Of a stretch of DNA of 64,000 nt, positions 7,289 through 16,700 are shown piece by piece. How positions within the stretch are numbered: position 1 is the stretch's first letter; each line of letters starts with the position of its first letter. The position numbers and the translations under genes are program-made. The notes beneath the pieces are model-generated. The model did no database searches, was not told the DNA's origin, and worked only from the letters and a program-made list of their open reading frames with translations. Source of the DNA: Amycolatopsis mediterranei (lineage in GTDB: Bacteria; Actinomycetota; Actinomycetes; Mycobacteriales; Pseudonocardiaceae); the NCBI RefSeq assembly GCF_026017845.1, contig NZ_CP100416.1:5334057-5398056 (forward strand), given 5' to 3'.

Positions 7289-10120
7289 CTAGGCCGCCGG
7301 GCGGAACCACAACGTGAACTCGGTCTTCTGCGCCACCAGCCGGTACCGCGGCAGCACCCCCGGCCCGCACGACGCCGTCCCGAGGCCGTGCTGGGCCACG
7401 TCCAGCGTCAGGTGCACCAGCTCACCCGGCACCAAGTCGTCGGTGTGCCGGGCCTCCTCCAGCGCCGCCGCGGTCCAGCGGCGGGCCGTGAAGTCGAAGA
7501 CCGGTTCGCCGTCCACCCGGATGCCCGTGCCGTCCGGGGCCGTCAGCCGCGCCCAGCGGACCGCCGTGCGGTTGCCGTTCTCCTGCGGGAACACGTACGG
7601 CGTCTGCAGGCCGTCGACGCTGCTGGAAAACCGGCCGATCCGCGCCGCCTGGCGGCTGTCCGGGTACGCCTCGCCCGGGCCGCCGCCGAACCACTCCGCC
7701 GAGCCGAGCGCGCCCGGGATCGCCATCGCCAGCCCGAGCCGGGGGAGGGTGCCGGGGAACTCGCCGTCCGGGGTCACCTCGACGCGCAGCCGCAGGCGGT
7801 CGCCGAACGCCGTCCACGTGTAGTCGGCGAACAGCCCGAACGGCTGGGCCGGCGGGGCGACCCGGGTGCGCACCACCAGCTCCTCGCCGTCGGCGTCGAC
7901 CGTGATCACGCGGTGCTGCATCCGGTGCAGCCCGGCCTCGCGCCACTGGTCGGCGGCCGGCCGCCCGGCGAACGTGCCGCGGTCGTTGTCGGTCGTCGCG
8001 CGCCACACGTCGAGCCGCGGCCCGTGGACGATGTGCCCGCCGAGGGTCGCCAACCTGCCCGTCACCGGGTCGAACTCGCCGACGCCCAGCACCAGCCGTC
8101 CGCCGGTGCGGAACACCGGCCCGCGCGAAGGGAGCGGCGCCGCGGCGGGGGCCGCCGACACCGCGAGCTGTCCCCAGCCGACGACGTGCCCGGCCGGCGC
8201 CCACGCCGTCGCCGCGGTCAGCGACGCCGACACGGTCAACCACGACTCACCTCTCGTCGCGGGCAGCCCGGGCAGCGGGACCGAAGTGCTCTGTCCGGAA
8301 TGGACAGCAGGCACGTCGAGGACGCCGTGGGCGACCGCGGTTCCTTCCTCCTCCAGCACCCAGGTGAACGTGAGGTGCCCGGTGCTGACGAAGTCGTAGT
8401 GGTTGCTGACCCGGATCCCGGTTGCGTCCGCGTCGATCCGGACCGGCTCGATGACCTTCGCGAACTCGACCAGCCCCGGTGACGGCGTCCGGTCGGGGAA
8501 GAGCAGGCCGTCGATGACGAAGTTGCCGTCGTGGATCGGTTCGCCGAAGTCGCCGCCGTAGGCGAAGTGCCCCTCGGCGGCGAGCCCGTGGTCGATCCAC
8601 TCCCAGAGGAACCCGCCCTGGCAGTTCGGGTACCGCTCGAACAGCTCGCGGTACTCGAGCAGGCCGCCCGGGCCGTTGCCCATCGCGTGCCCGTATTCGC
8701 ACTGCAGGAACGGCAGGTCCCGCCGGCGCTCGTTGGCGTCTTCCCGGCGGCCGATCCGCTCGACGTCCTCGTGCGTGGCGTACATCCGGCTGTGCACGTC
8801 GACGTACGCGCACTCGTGGTCGCCTTCGTAGTGCACCGGCCGCGTCGGGTCGCGGTGGCGCACCCACTCGGCCATCCGCGCCAGGTTCTCGCCGGTGTGG
8901 CTTTCGTTGCCCAGCGACCAGAGGATCACGCTGGGCCGGTTCTTGTCCCGCTCCACCGTGCGCCGCATCCGGTCGAGGTACGCCTCGGCCCAGATCGGGT
9001 CGCCGCTGGGGTTGCCGGCCCAGCCCAGCGGCTCGAAGCCGTGCGTCTCCAGGTCGCACTCGTCGATCACCCACAGGCCGTGGGTGTCGCAGAGCTCGAG
9101 GAACGCCGGGTCGGGCGGGTAGTGGCTGGTCCGGACCGCGTTGACGTTGTGCCGCTTCATCAGCAGCACGTCGGCCAGTGCCGTCTCCGGCGACACCACG
9201 CGCCCGGTGCGCGGGTCGTGCTCGTGGCGGTTCACCCCGCGCAGCATCAGCGGACGGCCGTTGACCTTGAGCCGGCCGTCCTCGATGTGCACCGTCCGGA
9301 ACCCGATCCGCACCGGCACCCGCTCGGCCGCGGTGGCCAGCGTGCCTTCGTACAGCCGCGGGGTCTCGGCGCTCCACGGCTCGACCGGCAGCTCCAGCGC
9401 CTCCCCGGCCGGGTGCGCGGAGACGCCCAGCTCGGGAATGTCCAGCACGACGTCCGGGCCGGTTTCGACCCGGACCGTGCCGAGGCCGGTGGTGTGGTCG
9501 TAATCGGCGCGCACCCAGTAGTCGCCGATGCCGCCGTCCGGGCGGGCGAGGAGGGTGACGGCGCGGAAGATGCCGGACAGCCACCACATGTCCTGGTCTT
9601 CGAGGTAGCTGCCCGCCGACCACTGGTGCACCCGCACCACGAGGACGTTCCCGGCCGGCCGCAGCAGCGGCCCGACCTCGAACTCCGACGGCAGCCTGCT
9701 GCCCTGAGTGACGCCGAGTTCGGTGCCGTTGAGCCAGATCCGGCCGCACGAGTCGATGCCGTCGAAGCGCAGCACCGCGGACCCGGCGGGCCAGCCGGCG
9801 GGCAGGTCGAACCGCAGCCGGTGGTCGCCGGTCGGGTTGTCCGACGGCACGTGCGGCGGGTCGACCGGGAACGGGTAGCGCACGTTCGTGTAGGCCGGCC
9901 GCCCGTGGCCGTGCAGCTGCCACAGCGACGGCACCGGCAGCTCGTCCCACGCCGAGTCGTCGAACTCCCCGGCTTCGATCCCCGCCGGCGCGGCCGCGAG
10001 GCTCGGCGACAGCCGGAACCGCCACGTGCCGTTCAGCGACAGCGTGGGCGCGTCGGAGGTGAAGGCCGCGCGCGGCGGAAGCGCACCGCGGCCGGGGCCG
10101 GGGTCTTCGAGGTACGACAT
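7289..10120 (-). CDS. lacZ: Beta-galactosidase, glycoside hydrolase family 2
   Basis: Cytoplasmic LacZ-type enzyme that hydrolyses terminal beta-galactosides. The order is the family standard: N-terminal jelly roll (about 20-200), two beta-sandwich segments, a TIM barrel (about 280-560) and the C-terminal beta-gal small chain domain. The acid/base Glu 406 lies in LWSLGNESHTG and the nucleophile Glu 475 in FLQCEYGHAMGNG. At 943 residues it is somewhat shorter than E. coli LacZ. No signal peptide is seen. AAGGACC precedes the ATG. The LacI gene immediately upstream and paired LacI-type operators in the gap imply repression relieved by a sugar. Confidence 0.93.
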   Translation of the reverse strand: MSYLEDPGPGRGALPPRAAFTSDAPTLSLNGTWRFRLSPSLAAAPAGIEAGEFDDSAWDELPVPSLWQLHGHGRPAYTNVRYPFPVDPPHVPSDNPTGDHRLRFDLPAGWPAGSAVLRFDGIDSCGRIWLNGTELGVTQGSRLPSEFEVGPLLRPAGNVLVVRVHQWSAGSYLEDQDMWWLSGIFRAVTLLARPDGGIGDYWVRADYDHTTGLGTVRVETGPDVVLDIPELGVSAHPAGEALELPVEPWSAETPRLYEGTLATAAERVPVRIGFRTVHIEDGRLKVNGRPLMLRGVNRHEHDPRTGRVVSPETALADVLLMKRHNVNAVRTSHYPPDPAFLELCDTHGLWVIDECDLETHGFEPLGWAGNPSGDPIWAEAYLDRMRRTVERDKNRPSVILWSLGNESHTGENLARMAEWVRHRDPTRPVHYEGDHECAYVDVHSRMYATHEDVERIGRREDANERRRDLPFLQCEYGHAMGNGPGGLLEYRELFERYPNCQGGFLWEWIDHGLAAEGHFAYGGDFGEPIHDGNFVIDGLLFPDRTPSPGLVEFAKVIEPVRIDADATGIRVSNHYDFVSTGHLTFTWVLEEEGTAVAHGVLDVPAVHSGQSTSVPLPGLPATRGESWLTVSASLTAATAWAPAGHVVGWGQLAVSAAPAAAPLPSRGPVFRTGGRLVLGVGEFDPVTGRLATLGGHIVHGPRLDVWRATTDNDRGTFAGRPAADQWREAGLHRMQHRVITVDADGEELVVRTRVAPPAQPFGLFADYTWTAFGDRLRLRVEVTPDGEFPGTLPRLGLAMAIPGALGSAEWFGGGPGEAYPDSRQAARIGRFSSSVDGLQTPYVFPQENGNRTAVRWARLTAPDGTGIRVDGEPVFDFTARRWTAAALEEARHTDDLVPGELVHLTLDVAQHGLGTASCGPGVLPRYRLVAQKTEFTLWFRPAA

Positions 10121-10164
10121 GAGGTCCTTTCCGCGCTGGGCACGCCGGGCTCGCGATGCTGTCC

Positions 10165-10188
10165 GAGAACGTTCCCGTGAACGTTCAC
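10165..10188. promoter_or_regulatory. Two adjacent LacI-type operators
   Basis: GTGAACGTTCAC (10177-10188) is a perfect 12-bp palindrome centred on CG, the hallmark of LacI/GalR sites. The adjacent GAGAACGTTCCC (10165-10176) is an imperfect copy. They lie 45-69 bases upstream of the beta-galactosidase start. Confidence 0.75.
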
Positions 10189-10234
10189 GGACCGCTCCGA
10201 AGTGTGCTTCGCGGCGGGACCGGGTGTCAAGGGA

Positions 10235-11236
10235 TCAGGCGGATTCGCGCAGGTGGAGCCGGGCGCGGACGATCAGCTCGGCGGGTTCGAGGGGCACCGC
10301 GCCGGTGACCAGGCGGGCGGCCTGCTCGACGGCCAGCGCGCCGACCGCGCGCGTGTCGATGGCGACGCTCGAGAGCTCCGGCTCGACCAGGGTGCCAAGG
10401 GCGAGCCCGTCGAACCCGATCACGGCGAGGTCGGCGGGCACGCGCAGGCCGAACCGGCGGGCCTCGCGCAGCGCGCCGATGGCCATCACGTCGTTGAAGG
10501 CGAACAGCGCGGTGACGTCGGGATGCGCGGCGAGCAAGGCGGCCAGTGCCGCACCGCCGCCCTCGACGGTCTGGGCGCCGGTGGTGATCCAGCCCGGGTG
10601 CACCGAGACCCCGCACTCCGCGGCCGCCCGCAGGAACCACTGACGGCGGACGCTCGGAGCGGGGTTCCCGTCGAGCATGCCGATCCGCCGGTGCCCGCGC
10701 GAGACGAGGTGGGCGACGGCCTCGCGGACGCCGTCCTCCCCGTCGATCCCGATGCCGCTGAACCGCGGGGTGTGCGGCTCGCGGCCGATCAGGACGACCG
10801 GGATCCCGGCGGTGAGGCGGTCGAGGTCCTCGTCGGACCGGCCGAAGTAACCGGTGACCGCGTCGACCTGGGTGCCGATCACCCGGAGCGTGGCCAGTTC
10901 CTGCTCGGGGTCGTCGGCGGTGTCGTGCACGACGACGTGCCAGCCGCGGGCCCGGGCCGCCTCCAGCGCGCCGGAGGCGACCTCGGTGAAGAAGGGGTTG
11001 AGCAGGTCCGGCACGACGAGGCCGATCGTGGTGGTGTCCGGCCGGACCAGGCCGCGGGCGAAGCGGCTGGGGCGGTACCCGAGCTCGCGGACGGCGTCGA
11101 GGACGCGCTGCTTGGTCGAGCCGTCGATCTCGCCCTTGTCGTTCAGCGCTCGCGACACCGTCTGCCGGGAGACCCCGGCCGAGCGGGCGACGTCGTGGAT
11201 CGTCACCCGCCGGGGTTCCGTGCTGCTCGAAGACAC
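10235..11236 (-). CDS. LacI-family transcriptional repressor
   Basis: 333 residues. The N-terminus VTIHDVARSAGVSRQTVSRA is the LacI headpiece, followed by the hinge helix (ELGYRPSRFARGLVRPDTT) and a periplasmic-binding-protein-like sugar domain (DAVTGYFGR, FNDVMAIGALREARR, VIGFDG). A GTG start at 11236 is chosen: it directly precedes the headpiece and lies 6 bases after a CATACT -10-like element. The upstream open frame only translates the palindromic repeat at 11267-11327. It probably controls the downstream beta-galactosidase through the operators at 10165-10188. Confidence 0.88.
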   Translation of the reverse strand: MSSSSTEPRRVTIHDVARSAGVSRQTVSRALNDKGEIDGSTKQRVLDAVRELGYRPSRFARGLVRPDTTTIGLVVPDLLNPFFTEVASGALEAARARGWHVVVHDTADDPEQELATLRVIGTQVDAVTGYFGRSDEDLDRLTAGIPVVLIGREPHTPRFSGIGIDGEDGVREAVAHLVSRGHRRIGMLDGNPAPSVRRQWFLRAAAECGVSVHPGWITTGAQTVEGGGAALAALLAAHPDVTALFAFNDVMAIGALREARRFGLRVPADLAVIGFDGLALGTLVEPELSSVAIDTRAVGALAVEQAARLVTGAVPLEPAELIVRARLHLRESA

Positions 11237-11266
11237 CCGTCGAGTATGCCCGCCCAGCCCCAGCGC

Positions 11267-11327
11267 GCATGCAGTGAATGACTCATTCCTGGCATCGGAC
11301 GTCAGGAATGAGTCATTCACTGCATGC
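11267..11327. repeat. Perfect 25-11-25 inverted repeat
   Basis: The left arm (11267-11291) begins GCATGCAGTGAATGACTCAT and is the exact reverse complement of the right arm (11303-11327). The 11-base spacer is GCATCGGACGT. It sits between the LacI gene and the 3' end of the permease gene. It could form a strong hairpin and act as a terminator for the permease message. I recall similar GAATGACTCATTCCTG palindromes scattered in Amycolatopsis genomes. Confidence 0.9.
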
Positions 11328-11342
11328 AGGTGGCCGGGGGCG

Positions 11343-12731
11343 CTACCCGAGCGGGGTGCGTTCGCGGCGCTTCACGAAGCGCCAGCCCACCGCCAAGACC
11401 ACCGCGAGCACCGGGATCGAAGAGAACGCGATCTTCTCGGCACCGTCGGAGAAGCCCATCAGCACCACCACCAGGACCAGGAACGCGAGCGTCGCCCAGC
11501 CGCTGTAGGGCGCCCACGGCATCCGGTACGACGGGCGCTCCAGCTCGCCCCGCAAGGCGGCCTGGCGCAGCCGCAGCTGGCAGAAGATCAGCGTCGCCCA
11601 GGTGCTGATCACGCCGAGGGACGCGATCGCGATGGCGATGTCGAACGCCTCCTTCGGCACCAGGTAGTTCAGCACCACACCCAGCACGTACGCCACCGAC
11701 GTGAACAGGATGCCGCCGTAGGGCACCTGACGGCTGCTCATCCGGCTGACGAACGAGGGTGCTTCGCCCTTTTCGGCCAGCGAGCGCAGGATCCGGCCCG
11801 TCGAATAGAGGCCGGAGTTGACGCTGGACAGCGCCGCGGTCAGCACCACCGCGTTCATCACGTCGCCGATGCCCGGGATGCCGAGCCGGCTGAACACGGT
11901 GACGAACGGGCTCTCGTCGCCGCTGTAGAACGGCCACGGCAGCAGCATCGCCAGCAGCAGCACCGAGCCGACGTAGAACACGCCGATCCGCCAGACCACG
12001 CCGTTGATCGCCTTCGGCAGCACCTTGCGCGCGTCCTTGGTCTCCCCGGCCGCGATGCCGACGACCTCGATGGCCGAGTAGGCGAAGATGACCGCCTGCA
12101 ACGTCATCAGCGCGATGCCGATGCCGGCCGGGAACAGTCCACTGTGTCCGGTCAGGTTGGACACGCCGGCGGGCGTGCCGCCGATGTCGGCGCTCGTCAG
12201 CACCAGACCCGCGCCGGTGACCAGGAAGACGACGATGGCCAGCACCTTGACCACCGAGAACCAGAACTCCAGCTCGCCGAACACCTTGACCGACAGCAGG
12301 TTCACCGCCAGCAGCACGCCGAGGGCGATCAGCGCGGTGATCCACTGCGGCACGTCCGGCAGCCACTTGTGGACGTAGATGGCGACCGCGGTGATCTCGG
12401 CGATCCCGGTCATCGCCCAGTTCAGCCAGTACATCCAGCCGGAGGCGAAGCCGGCCCACGGCCCGATGAACTTCCGCGCGTAGGTGACGAAGCTGCCGGA
12501 GCTGGGCTCGTGCAGGACGAGTTCGCCGAGCGCGCGCATCACGAAGTAGGCGGCCACCCCGCAGATCGCGTAGGAGAAGATCAGCGACGGGCCGACCTGG
12601 TGGAGCTTGCCGCCGGCGCCGAGGAACAGCCCGACGCCGATCGCACCGCCGATGGCGATCATCTGCACTTGGCGGTTGCCCAGCGCTTTCGAGTAGCTTT
12701 CACCGTTTTCGGTGAGCAGCGAGGAATCCAT
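11343..12731 (-). CDS. Amino-acid permease, APC superfamily
   Basis: 462-residue integral membrane protein with about 12 hydrophobic segments. The first carries the AAT-family motif IAIGGAIGVGLFLGAGGKL, followed by GSFVTYARKFIGPWAGFASG. It imports an amino acid by proton symport. The sequence most resembles asparagine/GABA-type permeases (AnsP/GabP group). The divergent glutaminase 145 bases away suggests glutamine or asparagine as substrate, which is inference. Confidence 0.85.
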   Translation of the reverse strand: MDSSLLTENGESYSKALGNRQVQMIAIGGAIGVGLFLGAGGKLHQVGPSLIFSYAICGVAAYFVMRALGELVLHEPSSGSFVTYARKFIGPWAGFASGWMYWLNWAMTGIAEITAVAIYVHKWLPDVPQWITALIALGVLLAVNLLSVKVFGELEFWFSVVKVLAIVVFLVTGAGLVLTSADIGGTPAGVSNLTGHSGLFPAGIGIALMTLQAVIFAYSAIEVVGIAAGETKDARKVLPKAINGVVWRIGVFYVGSVLLLAMLLPWPFYSGDESPFVTVFSRLGIPGIGDVMNAVVLTAALSSVNSGLYSTGRILRSLAEKGEAPSFVSRMSSRQVPYGGILFTSVAYVLGVVLNYLVPKEAFDIAIAIASLGVISTWATLIFCQLRLRQAALRGELERPSYRMPWAPYSGWATLAFLVLVVVLMGFSDGAEKIAFSSIPVLAVVLAVGWRFVKRRERTPLG

Positions 12732-12864
12732 GGTTATCGGACGCTAGAGCCGTGTGCGGCGGGTCACCAAGCAGGCTAAGGAAGACTTAAGGTGTGCCGG
12801 AAATCACGATGGAGACCGGTTCCGAGTTGACCGGGCCGCGTGCCGTCCGGCCGGGAGAGCCTTC

Positions 12865-12870
12865 TACGCT
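12865..12870 (+). promoter_or_regulatory. -10 element of a leaderless glutaminase transcript
   Basis: TACGCT is followed by six bases and then the GTG at 12877. No ribosome binding site is visible at sensible spacing. Confidence 0.5.
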
Positions 12871-12876
12871 ACGGCC

Positions 12877-13782
12877 GTGGACCTCGCGGCGCTGCTGGAC
12901 CGGATAGCCGACGACGTCGCGCCCGAGGTCGGCCGCGGCGCCGTCGCTGACTACATTCCCGCGCTGGCCAGGGTGGCGCCGGGGCGGTTCGGCATGGCGG
13001 TGGCCGAAGTGGACGGTGCGGTGCACGGCGTCGGCGACTGGGAGCACCCGTTCTCCGTGCAGAGCATGTCCAAAGTGTTCACCCTCGCGCTGACCCTTTC
13101 CCGCGGCGACGACGTGTGGGCGCGGGTCGGCCGCGAACCGTCGGGTGATCCGTTCAATTCGCTGGTGCAGCTCGAACACGAGGACGGCATTCCGCGCAAC
13201 CCGTTCATCAATGCGGGCGCGCTGGTGGTGACCGACGAACTCGCCCGCCACGGCGACGCGGTGGACGCGCTGCTCGCCTTCCTCCGGCAGGAGAGCGGCC
13301 GTGCGGGGATCGCCGTGGATCCCGAGGTGGCGGCGTCGGAGGCGGGGCACGCCGACCGCAACCGCGCCCTCGCGTACTTCATGGCGTCCTACGGCAACAT
13401 GCGCCACCCGGTGCCGTCGGTGCTGGACCAGTACGTCCGCCAGTGTTCGATCGCGATGAGCTGCGCCGACGTCGCCCGGTCGGCGTTGTTCCTGGCCCGC
13501 CACGGCGTCCGCAACGACGGCTCGCGGCTGCTCGGGCTGAGCGCGGCGAAGCGGATCAACGCGGTGATGCTGACGTGCGGCACGTACGACGCGGCGGGCG
13601 AGTTCGCCTACCGCGTCGGCCTCCCGGGCAAGAGCGGCGTGGGCGGCGGCGTCCTGGCGATCGTCCCGGGCCGGTGCGCGGTCTGCGTGTGGAGCCCCGG
13701 GCTGGACGCGCGCGGCAACTCCGTGGCCGGTGTGGCGGCCCTGGACCGGTTCACGACGCTGACCGGCTGGTCGATCTTCTGA
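12877..13782 (+). CDS. glsA: Glutaminase A
   Basis: Hydrolyses L-glutamine to glutamate and ammonia. 301 residues, the normal size for the serine-dependent beta-lactamase-like glutaminase family. Landmarks are FSVQSMSKVFTLAL (catalytic Ser-x-x-Lys), RNPFINAGALVVTDEL, the SYGNMRHPVPSVLDQY segment and GVGGGVLAIVPG near the C-terminus. The GTG at 12877 is chosen from homologue length and the TACGCT element; the longer open frame starting at 12754 begins inside the divergent promoter region. Its stop is one base from the stop of the convergent helicase gene. Confidence 0.92.
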   Translation: MDLAALLDRIADDVAPEVGRGAVADYIPALARVAPGRFGMAVAEVDGAVHGVGDWEHPFSVQSMSKVFTLALTLSRGDDVWARVGREPSGDPFNSLVQLEHEDGIPRNPFINAGALVVTDELARHGDAVDALLAFLRQESGRAGIAVDPEVAASEAGHADRNRALAYFMASYGNMRHPVPSVLDQYVRQCSIAMSCADVARSALFLARHGVRNDGSRLLGLSAAKRINAVMLTCGTYDAAGEFAYRVGLPGKSGVGGGVLAIVPGRCAVCVWSPGLDARGNSVAGVAALDRFTTLTGWSIF

Positions 13783-13783
13783 G

Positions 13784-16700
13784 TCAGCGCCGGCCGTTCT
13801 CCGGATCGGCGACGGCGGCCATTCCGTTCCGGACGGGCAGGGCCGCGGCCAGCGTGTCGAAGTACCGCTGGTCCTGCCAGCGGCGCCGGTCACCGATGAC
13901 GTAGAGCCGGCGCTTCGCCCGTGACACCGCGACGTTGAGCAGGTTGGGCTTGGCCGCGCCCCACCGGCGCGCGCCGTCCTTGGCCGGGTCGCTGCCGAGC
14001 ACGATCACGACCACGTCGGCTTCCTGACCCTGCACGGTGTGGACCGTGCCCACCTCGACCGCGGCCGGCCCGCGGCCGGCTTTCTGCCGGACGACGCGCT
14101 GAGCACCTCGGACCACGTTCACGAACGGGCTGACCACCCGGATGGCGCCGGGTTCGATGCCGAGGCCGGCGAGCTCGTCGAGCAGCAGCCCGAGTTCGTG
14201 TCCTTCGGCCGGTACCCAATTCCCTTCGGAGCGGGTCGCCGGGACGTCGATCCACTCGTCACGGCCGGGGTGGGGAGGACGCTCGGCCGTGCCGTAGACC
14301 ATGAGCTCGCCGCCGTAGGCGATGCGGTTGGAGATCTCGAACATCAGCCGGTCGCACCGGCGGTGTACGCGAAGCGGTGCGCCCACCCAGGTCGATCCCT
14401 CACCGATCGGATCGGGCAGGGCGGTTCCGAACCGGTTGAGCCGGTCGGCGACCCGCTGCGCCGAAGTCGCGTCCGGCAACCATTCCTCGGCGACCCGATA
14501 GCGCTTGAGCAGGGCTGCCTGCGCGGTGGACGGCAGCGTCACGATCGGTTCCAGCTGCTGCGGATCACCGACCAGCACGGACCGCCGGGCCCGCCAGATA
14601 CCGCCGGCCGTCTGCTGGGGCGTGGCCTGCCCCGCTTCGTCGATGAACAGCCACCCCAGCGCTTCGGGACCGAGCCGGCCGAACAGCCGCGGAAGGGACG
14701 CGAAGGTCGTCGAAATGACCGGCACCACCAGGAACAGCGTCTGCCAGACCGCGAGCAGCGTTTCGTCCCGGAGCTTCGGATTCCCGCCGAGCACCGCTGC
14801 GGCCGTGGTGAGGTTGTCGCGCATCGGCGCGCCCGCCCCCAGCACGAAGGCCTTGTGCAGCCGGAGCGCTTCGAGCGTGACCCGGTTGCGGGCGGCGGTG
14901 AACTCCGGGTCGGCCCAGGGCGCGCACAGCTGGAAGGCGTCGTCGCCGGCGAATGCCGCGGGATCGGGGACGTGGCCGGGCCAGCGGCTGTGCGCGCTGG
15001 CGATGACCGAGGTGACTTTGCCCAGCTCGTACCGGGCCCGATCCAGCCGGACGGCGGCCTCACGGAGCCGCGCGTCGAGGGCCGAACCCTCGGCGGCCAG
15101 GGTGCCCAGCGCAGCCGACCACTGGTCCAGCACCTGCGCCGCGTGGTCACGCTGACGGCGGAGCCGATCGTGTTCCGCGTGCCACGCGCGGCCGGCCCGG
15201 AACAGCGTCGAGAGCGAGACCCAGAACCCGGGCTTGTCCGCGCGGTGGTCGCGGTGGACCGCCGTGGCGTGCTGCAGCGCTGCCGCGGCGGCTGCGTGTC
15301 CGCGCCGCGCTTCCGCGACGCGCTGGCCCAAGGCCGCCTGCTGGTGCTGTACCTGCGCCAAGGCCGCTTCGGCCTCGCGCAGGCCGCTTTCCAGGACGGG
15401 GCGATCGATCAGGGCCCGCGCGACCTGCTCGCGTTCGGCGGCCAGGCGCGTGCTCGTTGCCTCGGCGTCGCGGAAACGCCGGACCGCCGTCGCCCAGTCG
15501 TCCACCGAGCCGGGCTCGTCGCGGGCCGCTCGCAAGATCCGCCGCATGCCCGGGATGCCCGGGTCGCCCGGCTTCGCGGGTTCCTGGCCCCACCAGAAGC
15601 GCTGGGCGAATTGGCCGCAGTTCTTGCGGTTGCCCAGCGTGGCGGCGAGCAGGCCCCACGCCGGCTTGTCGAGCACGTGCGTGGCCGGCCCGCGGAAGTA
15701 GTCGACGGCGACCGCGGCCTCTTCGGCGCCGCTGACCGCCTCGACGCCGGGAATCTCCGCCGTGACGTTCGCGGCCGCCTTGTTCCCGGAGGTGGCCACG
15801 AGGATCTCCGCGCCGGTCACGGCGGGCGAGAGGGCCCGGACGGACGCCGAGTACCGCTCGGAGATCTTGACCCGCTCGAGCGCGTCGGAGAAGGCATCGG
15901 CGGGCGCGGACAGCCCCGCGAGCGCCTGGGCACGCTGTACCAGGACGGCGGCGATCACGTCCCGCAGCAAGGTGGTCTTGCCGGTACCGGGCGGGCCGTT
16001 GACGGCGAACAGCCCGTCGGCGGGGCCGAGCTGGACCATGATCCGGTCGACCGCGAACTGCTGGCTGAGCACCAGTGGCCGCGCCGGGTCGCCGGGCCAG
16101 CGGCCGAGTGGCAGCCGGGCGGGTTCGACCCCGGCGAGCACGGCCTGGGGTGTGGTGCGGACGTCGACCCGGTCGCCGACCGGCACCGCGCCGGCGTCGG
16201 AAAGGAAGCCGCGGAGGCCGGTGCCTACTTCGCCGGCACGCACGGCCTTGGCGATCCTGGCGAGGTCGGCCCCGTGGAAGCTGTTGAGGAACGTGCTGTC
16301 ACCGGCGTCGGCGGCGTCCCGGACCCGCACCTTCGAACAGTGGACGCGGATGCCCCGGGGATCGAGCGCGTCGGTGATGCCCAGTGCCTCGGCCAGCTCC
16401 GCGGTGAACTCGTGCAGCGCATCCGCGGTGAGCTCGAAACGCGGCGTGCGGGCAGCGGTCCCCGGCCCCGCCGTCTTCTTCTTCGGGGTCAGCAGCTTCT
16501 CGGCGAAGGTTCCGGCCACCGCTCCGGCGATGCCGCCGACGAGCGGGCCGGCCAGCGAGGTGACTGCGGTGGCCGCGGCCGTGGTGACCGCCGCACCCGT
16601 CGCCTTGGCCCCGGCTCCGGCCGCTTCGCGCGCTGCCTCCTTCGCGTGCTCGCCCAGTTCGTGCACGACCTTGCCCGCCGTGGCCCCGCCCCGGGTTTCG

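Noticed and set aside
11237..11320. N-terminal extension of the LacI protein
   Set aside because: It is translated palindromic repeat; the LacI headpiece begins just after the GTG at 11236.
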